Positions 33,792-41,413 of a stretch of 64,000 bases of DNA are shown here, piece by piece. Position 1 is the first letter of the stretch. The number at the start of each line of letters is the position of its first letter. The stretch comes from Nocardia salmonicida NBRC 13393. Its GTDB lineage: Bacteria > Actinomycetota > Actinomycetes > Mycobacteriales > Mycobacteriaceae. The notes beneath the pieces were generated by a model. That model had not been told where the DNA came from. It saw nothing but the letters and a program-made list of their open reading frames with translations, and ran no database searches. Made by a program: the position numbers and the translations under genes. The stretch covers positions 53,687 through 117,686 of the forward strand of contig NZ_BDBR01000037.1 in assembly GCF_001613085.1 (NCBI RefSeq), written 5' to 3'.

Positions 33792-35059
33792 GCGGCACCA
33801 CCACAGACGGTGTCGATCGAGGAGACCAGCACCGACAGGCCCTGATCGAGTTCGTCGCTGCCGAGTGTCAACGGCGGCAGCAGTTTCACGACCTCGTCCA
33901 TCGAACCCGAGGTCTCCACCAGCAGACCCTGTTCGAACGCGGTGCGGCACACCTTGCCCGCCTGCGACGGGTCGTCGAAGACGATGCCGTGCACCATGCC
34001 GCGACCACGGGTGGACACCCCCTCGTGCCGCTGCGCGACCGCGTTCAGCGTGCGGGCCACGTATTCGCCGTTCTCGGCGGTGCGCTGGGCCAGCTTGTCG
34101 TCGGACCAGTACTCGCGCAGGGCGGCGGTCGCGGTGACGAAGGCGGGGTTGTTGCCGCGGAAGGTGCCGTTGTGCTCACCGGGGGCCCACTGGTCGTGCT
34201 CGGGCTTGAGCAGCACCAGCGCCATCGGCAGGCCGTAGCCGCCGATCGATTTGGACAGCGTCACGATGTCGGGGGTGATGCCCGCGATCTCGAACGAGAA
34301 GAACGGGCCGGTGCGTCCGCAACCCATCTGCACGTCGTCGACGATGAGCAGGATGTCGCGCGCGGCGCACAGACCGGCCAGGTGGCGCAGCCACTCGGCA
34401 CGGGCCAGGTTGACACCGCCCTCACCCTGCACGGTCTCCACGATCACCGCGGCGGGGCGATCGAAACCCGAGGAACTGTCGTCGAGGACGCGCTGCATCC
34501 AGCCGAAGTCCTCGATGGTGTTGTCGAAGTAGCCGTCGTAGGGCATCGGGGTGGAGTGCTCGAGCGGCACACCGGCGCCGGCCCGCTTGGCGGCGTTGCC
34601 GGTGACCGACAGCGCGCCGAGGGTCATGCCGTGGAAGGCGTTGGTGAAGCTCAGGATGGTCTTGCGCCCGGTGACCTTGCGGGCCAGTTTGAGCGCGGCT
34701 TCGACGGCGTTCGCACCGGTCGGCCCAGGGAACTGCACCTTGTAGTCGAGGCCACGCGGCGACAGCAGATTGTCGCGGATGGTCTCGAGCAGTTCGCGTT
34801 TGGCCACGGTCGACATATCGAGACCGTGGGTGATGCCATTGCTGCCGATGTATTCCAGCAGCGCCTTCTTCAGAATCGGGTTGTTGTGTCCGTAATTCAA
34901 CGCGCCGGCGCCTGCGAAGAAGTCGAGGTATTCGCGGCCTTGCTCGTCGCGCAACCAGGCGCCTTCGGCGGTGCTGAAGATGGCCGGCCAGTCACGGCAG
35001 TATCCGCGCACGTTCGATTCCATAGCCTCGAAAATGCTGGTGTCGGTGGTCGTGATCAT
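33788..35059 (-). CDS. ectB: L-2,4-diaminobutyrate aminotransferase
   Basis: A 423-residue class-III PLP aminotransferase: FAGAGALNYGHNNP, FTNAFHGMTLGAL, the PLP phosphate region, DDVQMGCGRTG, and the Schiff-base Lys in SKSIGGYGLPMA. It makes diaminobutyrate from aspartate semialdehyde, the first ectoine step. ATG 35059 has AGGAGG upstream and overlaps the ectA stop. The open frame continues upstream, but that part is the shadow of ectA. Confidence 0.96.
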   Translation of the reverse strand: MITTTDTSIFEAMESNVRGYCRDWPAIFSTAEGAWLRDEQGREYLDFFAGAGALNYGHNNPILKKALLEYIGSNGITHGLDMSTVAKRELLETIRDNLLSPRGLDYKVQFPGPTGANAVEAALKLARKVTGRKTILSFTNAFHGMTLGALSVTGNAAKRAGAGVPLEHSTPMPYDGYFDNTIEDFGWMQRVLDDSSSGFDRPAAVIVETVQGEGGVNLARAEWLRHLAGLCAARDILLIVDDVQMGCGRTGPFFSFEIAGITPDIVTLSKSIGGYGLPMALVLLKPEHDQWAPGEHNGTFRGNNPAFVTATAALREYWSDDKLAQRTAENGEYVARTLNAVAQRHEGVSTRGRGMVHGIVFDDPSQAGKVCRTAFEQGLLVETSGSMDEVVKLLPPLTLGSDELDQGLSVLVSSIDTVCGGAA

Positions 35060-35607
35060 CGTCGTTCCTCCTGGCGCTGAGCCGGTGAAATCACATACAG
35101 CAGCTCTGCCTCGTGTGAATCGGGGAAATCGTTTTCTTCGAACAGGTCCTCGGTGCGCAAATCGGCACCTCGTTCCCGCGCCACCGCGGAGAACAACGCA
35201 TGTGATGCGGTGTTTCCGGGTGAGATCGTGGTTTCCAGGGTGGTGATTCCTGCCGCTGCTACCGAATCGAGCAGTGCGTGCAGGATGGCTGCGGCCAAGC
35301 CGCGGCCTCGGCATTGCGCGTCGACGGCGATCTGCCAGACGAACAGCGTGTCCGGCGCTTCCGGACGCACATATCCGATGACGAAACCGACGGGCTGACC
35401 GTCACTCTCGGCGACCAAGGAGGTCGCACTGAAATCGCGACACCACAACAGGTACGCATAGCTGGAATTGACGTCGAGTACCTGCGAATCACGGGCGATC
35501 CGCCACAGCTGAGCGCCGTCGCCCAGTCGTGGATGACGCAATCTCGGTTCCGAACCAGGGGCCGCCACACTAGCGGCCGGCTCGATGGACTTGGTGGACG
35601 TTGTCAT
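35056..35607 (-). CDS. ectA: L-2,4-diaminobutyrate acetyltransferase
   Basis: A 183-residue GNAT acetyltransferase: LRHPRLGDGAQLWRIARDS, NSSYAYLLWCRDF, the acetyl-CoA loop CRGRGLAAAIL and ETTISPGNTASHALF, all typical of EctA. It acetylates diaminobutyrate. No Shine-Dalgarno sequence is visible in the AT-rich bases before the ATG. It lies 71 nt after the response-regulator gene on the same strand. Confidence 0.94.
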   Translation of the reverse strand: MTTSTKSIEPAASVAAPGSEPRLRHPRLGDGAQLWRIARDSQVLDVNSSYAYLLWCRDFSATSLVAESDGQPVGFVIGYVRPEAPDTLFVWQIAVDAQCRGRGLAAAILHALLDSVAAAGITTLETTISPGNTASHALFSAVARERGADLRTEDLFEENDFPDSHEAELLYVISPAQRQEERR

Positions 35608-35678
35608 ATATCTAAAGTGCCCAGCTGACTTTGCGGTCTTTGTGTCGAGCTCTTTGCGGTTGTATGACGAATCGTTTA
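35608..35678 (-). promoter_or_regulatory. AT-rich leader between the response regulator and ectA
   Basis: A 71-nt gap. The bases just before the ectA ATG read TTTAGATAT on the minus strand, AT-rich against a GC-rich background, with no purine-rich ribosome site. It could hold an ectA promoter for a very short or absent leader, or simply be an operon spacer. The sequence does not settle this. Confidence 0.3.
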
Positions 35679-36389
35679 CTACGACTGCACATCGAGGCGA
35701 TACCCGAGACCGCGCACGGTAACCACGATGCGCGGGTCGGAAGGGTCGCGTTCGATCTTGGTGCGCAGGCGTCGCACGTGGACGTCGACGATCCGCTCGT
35801 CACCGAAAAAGCCCTGATCCCATACTCTTTCGAGCAGCACGGATCGACTCAGCACCCGGCCGGGGGTCTCCGCCAGTTCACACAGCAACCGGAATTCGGT
35901 GACTGTGAGGTGGATCTCGTCGGTACCGCGGCGCACCGCGCCCGCGTCGGCCGCCAGCACCAGCGGCGCGTGCGGATCGGCGTCGAGCACGGCTTCGGGG
36001 GTCGTGTCGCGATCGGCGGTGATGCGGGCGCGACGGCGGAGCGCGCGCATCCTGGCAGTGATCTCCTTGATTTCGAACGGCTTGCTCACGAAGTCGTCGG
36101 CCCCCGCCTCCAGGGCCGCGACCACGTCGTGGGTGTCGTAACGGGTACTGATCACGATGATCGGTACGTCATGGTCGCGACGGATCTCCCTGATGCAGTC
36201 GAAGCCGTCGGCTTCGCCGCGCATCAGGTCGACGATCATCAGATCGGGTGGCCCGTCGTTTCGCAGCCGATCGAGGGCGTCGGAGGGCACGCCTGCCTCG
36301 GCTACGGCATACCCTTCGTCCTCCATCGCGCGACGCAGGTCGCCGCGCATCTGGACGTCGTCGTCCACGATCATCAGGTTCGCGCTCAC
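35679..36389 (-). CDS. OmpR/PhoB-family response regulator
   Basis: A 236-residue regulator with receiver domain (VDDDVQ, phospho-acceptor Asp in LMIVDLMRG, STRYD, SKPFE) and a winged-helix output domain (LTVTEFRLLCELAE, VWDQGFFGDERIVDVHVRRL, GLGYRL). GTG 36389 is preferred to ATG 36398 because AAAGG touches that ATG but is 9 nt from the GTG. No kinase gene is next to it. It precedes ectABCD on the same strand and may control it and itself; 11-nt-spaced repeats lie upstream. Confidence 0.9.
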   Translation of the reverse strand: MSANLMIVDDDVQMRGDLRRAMEDEGYAVAEAGVPSDALDRLRNDGPPDLMIVDLMRGEADGFDCIREIRRDHDVPIIVISTRYDTHDVVAALEAGADDFVSKPFEIKEITARMRALRRRARITADRDTTPEAVLDADPHAPLVLAADAGAVRRGTDEIHLTVTEFRLLCELAETPGRVLSRSVLLERVWDQGFFGDERIVDVHVRRLRTKIERDPSDPRIVVTVRGLGYRLDVQS

Positions 36390-36479
36390 TGTGCACATCC
36401 TTTGCTGACACGCCGGGCGTGTGCCGGTGCACTGGGGATTTCGCGTCCCCAGACCGACACGCCATCCCGCCTTCGAGCT

Positions 36480-36496
36480 TGTTACCGATCTGTTAT
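36480..36496 (-). promoter_or_regulatory. Direct repeat ATAACA-N5-GTAACA facing the response regulator
   Basis: On the minus strand ATAACA (36496-36491) and GTAACA (36485-36480) are 11 nt apart, about 90 nt before the regulator start. OmpR/PhoB-family proteins such as MtrA and PhoP bind direct repeats with this spacing. Confidence 0.45.
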
Positions 36497-36516
36497 GTAC
36501 CCAGACTGGTCCCGGC

Positions 36517-36533
36517 GTAAACCCGTCGTAACA
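36517..36533 (+). promoter_or_regulatory. Direct repeat GTAAAC-N5-GTAACA facing the dehydratase gene
   Basis: GTAAAC (36517-36522) and GTAACA (36528-36533) are 11 nt apart, 57 nt before the start at 36590. The half-site equals that of the opposite-facing repeat at 36480-36496, so both promoters of this divergent region may share one regulator. Confidence 0.45.
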
Positions 36534-36589
36534 ATTCGCCCGGTCAACAGCCCGTTCAGCGCGGCCGATCCGGTGGCATAGTCGGGAGC

Positions 36590-37534
36590 GTGACCCCGAC
36601 TTTCGCTGACATCGAAGCCGCCGCGGCGCGCATCGACGGACTGGTTCGCCCACTCACCGTCGCACCCGCTGGACCAGGGCCGGACCCGCTCTGGTTCGCA
36701 CTGGAATTCCTGCAGTTCACCGGCACTTTCAAAGCGCGCGGTGCGCAGAACTTCGTGCGCGCGCACGCCGCTGCGGGGACGTTGCCGGACGCGGGTGTGA
36801 CGATCGCCTCAGGCGGCAATGCCGGGATGGCGTGTGCGTGGGCGGCGCGCGAGGCGGGGGTGCCCGCGACGGTGTTTCTGCCCGAGACCGCTCCCCCTGT
36901 CAAAATTGGTCGACTTCGTGACTACGGCGCCGAGGTTCGACTGATCGGTCCGGAATACAAGCAGGCGCTGGCGGCATGCCGGGAGTTCGCCCGGACCAGT
37001 GGGGCGCTGGCCGCGCACGCCTACGACCATCCACTCGTCGCGGCGGGTGCGGGCACGTTGATGCGCGAGATCCAGGCGCGGATACCCGATCTGGATACGG
37101 TGCTCGTCGCCGTCGGTGGCGGTGGATTGTTCACCGGAACAGCGATCGCCGCACAGCATTTCGGGATCCGTACGGTGGCCGTCGAACCTCTGGGTTGTCG
37201 ATCGCTGAACGCCGCGCTCGAAGCCGGTCGCCCGGTGGACGTCACCGTCGACTCGATCGCCGCGGACTCCCTCGGCGCGCCGAGCGTGTCCGCGATGGCC
37301 CTGGCCGCGGCCCAGCACCCGAGTGTGCGCTCGCTGCTGGTGCCCGACGAGGCGATCCGCGCGGCCAGGAAGCAGTTGTGGGACGCACACCGCATCGTCG
37401 TCGAGAACGGCGCGGCCACCGCGATGGCGGCACTGCTCGACACCGGGTCGGGCCCGGCCTATCGCCCCGAACCCGGCGAACGGGTGTGCGTGATCCTGTG
37501 TGGGGCCAATACCGACCCCAGCGACCTCGTCTAG
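36590..37534 (+). CDS. PLP-dependent serine/threonine dehydratase family protein
   Basis: A 314-residue fold-type II PLP enzyme: FTGTFKARGAQNF with the Schiff-base Lys near residue 49, the substrate/PLP loop ASGGNAGMA, the phosphate loop VGGGGLFTG, and ENGAATAMAAL. It would deaminate Ser or Thr (threonine dehydratase-like), though racemases share the fold. It lacks the C-terminal ACT domain of biosynthetic threonine dehydratases. GTG start. Its stop overlaps the convergent SDR stop by 4 nt (CTAG). Confidence 0.85.
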   Translation: MTPTFADIEAAAARIDGLVRPLTVAPAGPGPDPLWFALEFLQFTGTFKARGAQNFVRAHAAAGTLPDAGVTIASGGNAGMACAWAAREAGVPATVFLPETAPPVKIGRLRDYGAEVRLIGPEYKQALAACREFARTSGALAAHAYDHPLVAAGAGTLMREIQARIPDLDTVLVAVGGGGLFTGTAIAAQHFGIRTVAVEPLGCRSLNAALEAGRPVDVTVDSIAADSLGAPSVSAMALAAAQHPSVRSLLVPDEAIRAARKQLWDAHRIVVENGAATAMAALLDTGSGPAYRPEPGERVCVILCGANTDPSDLV

Positions 37535-38385
37535 CGGACCAGGGAGTTTTTCTCGGCGTAGTTGGTCATCGCGGTGTTCAGGCCGCGCATGGCCAGGGTG
37601 TAGCCGTAGGGGAAGTAGCGCTGGCCCCAGTGGGCGAACTGGATGTCGCGGGAGGTGTAGACCCAGTAGCGGTTGCGTTCGACACCCTTGACGACGGCCG
37701 TGGCGGCCTGGTCGGGGGTGACGGCGTGGCGCATGAACAGGCCGATCGCCTTCTGCAGGGCCGCGTTGTCGCGGTCGACGCCGGCGATGTCGATGGTGTC
37801 GGCCATCGGGGTGGCCATCGCGCCGGGGCAGACCAGGCTGACGCCGATCTTGTGGCGACGCAGATCGAAACGCAGCACCTCGGAGATGCCGCGCAGCCCG
37901 AACTTGGTGGCGCTGTAGGGAGCGTGCCACGGTAGGCCGAAGATGCCCGCCGCCGAGGACACGTTCACCAGGTGACCGCCGCGACCCGCGGTGATCATCG
38001 GACGCACGAACTCCTCGATCACGTGGATCGGGCCCATCAGGTTGATGTCGACGGTGCGGCGCCACTGCTGGGGAGTGAGCTTGTCGACGGTTCCCCAGGT
38101 GGCGATGCCCGCCACGTTCATGACGATGTCGACATGGCTGACGGCCTCGAAGGTATGGGCGGCCAGTCCGACAACTGCGGAATGGTCGCTGACGTCGGCC
38201 GCGTGCGCGAGATGCACCGTCGCGCCGGTCGCGCGCAGTTCCTCGGCGGTGGTGGCGAGTGCGTCGGCGGTGATGTCGGTGAGGACAAGAGACGCCCCTT
38301 TGGCGGCGGCCGCGAATGCCGTGGCGCGGCCGAGGCCGCTGGCGGCACCGGTGATCAGGCAGGTCTTCCCGTCGAACTTCGTCAT
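37531..38385 (-). CDS. Short-chain dehydrogenase/reductase
   Basis: A 284-residue SDR: TGAASGLGRA at residue 12, NVAG (a variant of NNAG), catalytic YSATK and VCPGAMATPM. An extended C-terminus with WVYTSRDIQFAHW is seen in a group of mycobacterial and nocardial SDRs. Substrate unknown. It follows the FHA gene at 34 nt on the same strand and could be the last gene of the pknG operon, but nothing in it suggests a signalling role. Confidence 0.85.
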   Translation of the reverse strand: MTKFDGKTCLITGAASGLGRATAFAAAAKGASLVLTDITADALATTAEELRATGATVHLAHAADVSDHSAVVGLAAHTFEAVSHVDIVMNVAGIATWGTVDKLTPQQWRRTVDINLMGPIHVIEEFVRPMITAGRGGHLVNVSSAAGIFGLPWHAPYSATKFGLRGISEVLRFDLRRHKIGVSLVCPGAMATPMADTIDIAGVDRDNAALQKAIGLFMRHAVTPDQAATAVVKGVERNRYWVYTSRDIQFAHWGQRYFPYGYTLAMRGLNTAMTNYAEKNSLVR

Positions 38386-38419
38386 GATCCCGACCCTACG
38401 GTTTGGTGAACAGATGCGT

Positions 38420-39115
38420 CTACGGTTCCGAGGTGATCGCGATGGTGGTCCAGCCGCCGACATGGATCCGGCTGCCTTCGCGTAGGGCGATCGCCTGCTG
38501 TGGGGTGATCGGAGATTCGGCGCCGTCCAGACTGGTCCCGTTGGTGGAACCGAGGTCGGTGATGGTGAGCGCGCCACCCTGATCGACCTGGATCATCGCA
38601 TGCGCGCGCGAGACTCCGATATCCGCGGGGGCGATGCCGAGATCGATCTCGGGCACGATTCCTTGCGAAGCCGATCGTTTTCCGATCAGGAACTGGGTGC
38701 CGCGCAAAGCGATTCGGCGTTCGGGATAGAAGTCAGGGAATTCGACACGTTCGGCATCGGGTCCCTTGCGGGCTCGGACACGCGCGTAGAACTCGCGGTC
38801 GGCGAAGATCCGCGCGACCCACATCCTGGACCGACCGATATCGGGCGGCGCGCCGGTAGCGATCATGGTCGGGTCGAACCCGCTGGACGGGACAGCCGAT
38901 TCCGGTCGATCACCCGGCCGCGACGTCGCAGTCGGTGCCGGAAGGGCGGAATCGTGGCCGCATCCTTCGCAGAAGCGCCCGCTGGTCGGCGCGTGGCAGT
39001 GGGGACACAGGCGCAGCGCCGCCGGGTCGGGCGCGGGCGGTGCGCCGAGTGCCGATCCGCACACATCGCAGTAGTCGGTCGACCGCGACTGGTGTCCGTC
39101 CGCGCACATCGGCAT
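38420..39115 (-). CDS. FHA-domain protein with N-terminal double zinc ribbon
   Basis: The 231-residue protein begins with Cys pairs that form two small zinc ribbons (CADGH...CDVCG and CPHCH...CEGCG, residues 4-55). A Pro/Ser-rich linker follows, then a C-terminal FHA domain with VSRAHAM and LGSTNGTSL, which binds phosphothreonine. It is the last clear member of the pknG operon, one nucleotide after the VWA gene. It is a likely phospho-dependent partner or substrate of the kinase encoded upstream (compare GarA with PknG in mycobacteria). Confidence 0.88.
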   Translation of the reverse strand: MPMCADGHQSRSTDYCDVCGSALGAPPAPDPAALRLCPHCHAPTSGRFCEGCGHDSALPAPTATSRPGDRPESAVPSSGFDPTMIATGAPPDIGRSRMWVARIFADREFYARVRARKGPDAERVEFPDFYPERRIALRGTQFLIGKRSASQGIVPEIDLGIAPADIGVSRAHAMIQVDQGGALTITDLGSTNGTSLDGAESPITPQQAIALREGSRIHVGGWTTIAITSEP

Positions 39116-39116
39116 G

Positions 39117-40406
39117 TCAGCCGCCCTCCGGCCGCACCCGCGCGGTTTTGGTCGAGCGGATGTCGAGGGCGAGTTCGTCGGCCGCGGCGACCTGACCGCG
39201 CAGCTTCACGGTGCCGTCGTGCTCGACTTCCACCACACCGCGCAGCAGCTTGGCGGTGGATTCGTGGCCGGAGGCGGCGGCCAGCTCCACCGCGCGCCGC
39301 AGTTTCGCGGTGGCGGTCGTGACATCGCCGTTGCGGCGGGCAGCCAAACCCTCCTGGACGACCTGGGCCAGTTCGACCTGCCCGGTGTAGTGGGCGACGC
39401 GGGTGCTGATGCGGGTCGACAGGGTCGAATCGGTGGTCCAGACGGCACGCACCAGCCCCTGGCCGAGGACCTCGGCGCCGGCCAGCACGCTCAATCGCGC
39501 GGCCAGTTTCTCCCGGCCCGGCGCGGCCGGTTCCAGCTCGATCTGCACGTGGTATTCGCGTTCCTCGGCGGCCCACGACGACAGCGGGTACTCCCCCACC
39601 TGCGCACCGGCATCGGTGCGACGTCCGGTCAGATCCTCGAGCACCGGCGAGACCTGTTTGACCATGCGCACCCGAGCGCCCGCGGGGGTCCAGACCTTCA
39701 GGGTCAGTTCCGGGATCACCCGGGCGGCCGACGAGCGCATCATCGCGGCGAAGTCCGCGGCCAGGTCCTTCGGGTCGGCGACGATATTGGCGTCACCGGA
39801 CAATTTCTGGGCGATCTTGCGCACTTCCTCGGCGACCCAGTCGTCACCGACACCGCGACAGTCGCAGACGAAAAGGCCTTCGGCCCGGTCGAGTTCGGTC
39901 GCGAGTTCCTGCGGGGTCTCGTGTTCGTTCTTGCCGTCGGTGAGCAGAATCGCATGCGCCTGCGCGCCGGGGTGCGCGGCGGCGACCTGGCGGGCCAGCG
40001 CCAGCCACGATCCCATCGCGGTGCCGCCGTCCGGCCGCAACCGATCCAGGGCCCGACGGGCCGAGCCGCGGTGGGCGCGGTCGGCGGGCGCGGACATGGT
40101 GTTGTCGGTCGGGTAGATCAGCCGGGCCGCTTCGGTGCCCTCGATGATGGCGAACGCGGTGCCGTCGGGGATCTCGTCCAGGGCGGTGCGAGTGGCGTTG
40201 CGCGCGTTCTCGAATTTGCGCTTGTTACCCATCGAGCCCGAACAGTCGATGATCAGGATCTCCAGGCGCGGCGGCGGCGTCGCGACCACGGCGAGTTCGG
40301 GGCCGGTGGTCACCGTCAGCACCGCGTCCACCGCGCTCGCGCCTTCGGCGAGGAATTCGTTCTGGTCGACGGCGATCGAGATACCTGCTGTCTCAGGGGA
40401 ACTCAT
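39117..40406 (-). CDS. VWA-domain protein
   Basis: A 429-residue protein with a beta-strand-rich N-terminus, a von Willebrand A domain from about residue 45 with an intact MIDAS motif (DCSGSMG, the Thr in GGTAMGS and the Asp in LTDGKNE), and a C-terminal part with a helical repeat-like end (ARRNGDVTTATAKLRRAVEL). VWA domains bind metal-dependently to partner proteins. ATG 40406 overlaps the phosphatase stop (ATGA). No signal peptide, so it acts in the cytoplasm, probably as a scaffold of the kinase-phosphatase module. Confidence 0.88.
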   Translation of the reverse strand: MSSPETAGISIAVDQNEFLAEGASAVDAVLTVTTGPELAVVATPPPRLEILIIDCSGSMGNKRKFENARNATRTALDEIPDGTAFAIIEGTEAARLIYPTDNTMSAPADRAHRGSARRALDRLRPDGGTAMGSWLALARQVAAAHPGAQAHAILLTDGKNEHETPQELATELDRAEGLFVCDCRGVGDDWVAEEVRKIAQKLSGDANIVADPKDLAADFAAMMRSSAARVIPELTLKVWTPAGARVRMVKQVSPVLEDLTGRRTDAGAQVGEYPLSSWAAEEREYHVQIELEPAAPGREKLAARLSVLAGAEVLGQGLVRAVWTTDSTLSTRISTRVAHYTGQVELAQVVQEGLAARRNGDVTTATAKLRRAVELAAASGHESTAKLLRGVVEVEHDGTVKLRGQVAAADELALDIRSTKTARVRPEGG

Positions 40407-41413
40407 GACACTCCTGGTTGGTGCGATAGGGCGACGGGCACCGGAGCCAGTGCGACCGTGATGTTGTCGCTGCCCCCGCTGTTCAAGGCGAAGTCGGCGA
40501 GCGCGCGGGCGGCGGCCTGCGGCGAGGTCTCCACCGTGAAGCCGGCGAGCGCGACCGCCTCGGGCAAGTAGTTCCACAGGCCGTCGCTGCACAGCAGCAG
40601 CGTGCCCGGTTCGGTGGCGAGCATGCGTTGCAGGCAGTTCGCCGACCACGGCGCTTCGCCGCCGTCGGCGCCGAGCCAGCGCAGCAGGGTGTGCGCGCGC
40701 GGGTCGTTCATCGCGGCGGTCTCGTCGAGGGCGCCCGCGTCGACGAGGGCCTGGGCCCACGAGTCGTCGATGCTGAGTCGGCGCGAGGCGGTGGGATCGC
40801 CCGCGGCGAGCCAGAAGGCCCTGCTGTCACCGACATTGGCGACGGTGATGTCGGTCCCCAGGTTCGTCTCGCGCACGATCGCCGAGACGTAGGTGCACGA
40901 CGGCGCGTACTCGGGGGTGCGTGACATGCCGCGCACCGCCGCGGTCGCCGCCACCAGGCCCGCCATCGCGGCGTCGGAGTCGGGCCTGCCCTCGGCCAAG
41001 GCCGCCAAGGCGGCGTCGACGCCGGTGCGGGCGGCATTGCCCGAGGCGGCTTGCGGATCCTGGGAGGTGGAGACGCCGTCGCTGACCACGATCACCCGGA
41101 TGCCGTCACCCTCGCGTACCGCGGCCGCGACCGCGTCTTCGTTGCGCGAGTGGCTGATTCCGCGGTCGGTGAGGACATACACCGCGCCGAGGTCTTCCTC
41201 GAAGCGATCGGGCATGGGCTTGGGGCTGCCGCACTTGACGCAGTAGCCGCCCTCGTAGCGGCGTTCCCCGCAGGTGGAGCACTGCGGCACCTCGACCGGA
41301 TCATGCACGGGCAGTGCGACTTTGCGCACGCCGAGTTCGCGACCGCAGCCTTCGCAGAAGCGGTGACCCGCCCGTGCCGAGCCCACGCAATCGGCACAAC
41401 CCGGCGCCGTCAC
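40403..41413 (-). CDS. PP2C-family Ser/Thr phosphatase with N-terminal zinc ribbons
   Basis: A 336-residue protein. Residues 1-70 hold two Cys4 ribbons (CADC...CEGCG and CSTCG...CVKCG). The rest is a PP2C phosphatase with all metal motifs: SRNEDA, VSDGVST, GDSRAF, LCSDGLW and GGSDNITV. It would reverse phosphorylation by the PknG-type kinase upstream. GTG 41413 overlaps the kinase stop (GTGA) and has GAGGA 8 nt before it. Confidence 0.92.
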   Translation of the reverse strand: MTAPGCADCVGSARAGHRFCEGCGRELGVRKVALPVHDPVEVPQCSTCGERRYEGGYCVKCGSPKPMPDRFEEDLGAVYVLTDRGISHSRNEDAVAAAVREGDGIRVIVVSDGVSTSQDPQAASGNAARTGVDAALAALAEGRPDSDAAMAGLVAATAAVRGMSRTPEYAPSCTYVSAIVRETNLGTDITVANVGDSRAFWLAAGDPTASRRLSIDDSWAQALVDAGALDETAAMNDPRAHTLLRWLGADGGEAPWSANCLQRMLATEPGTLLLCSDGLWNYLPEAVALAGFTVETSPQAAARALADFALNSGGSDNITVALAPVPVALSHQPGVS

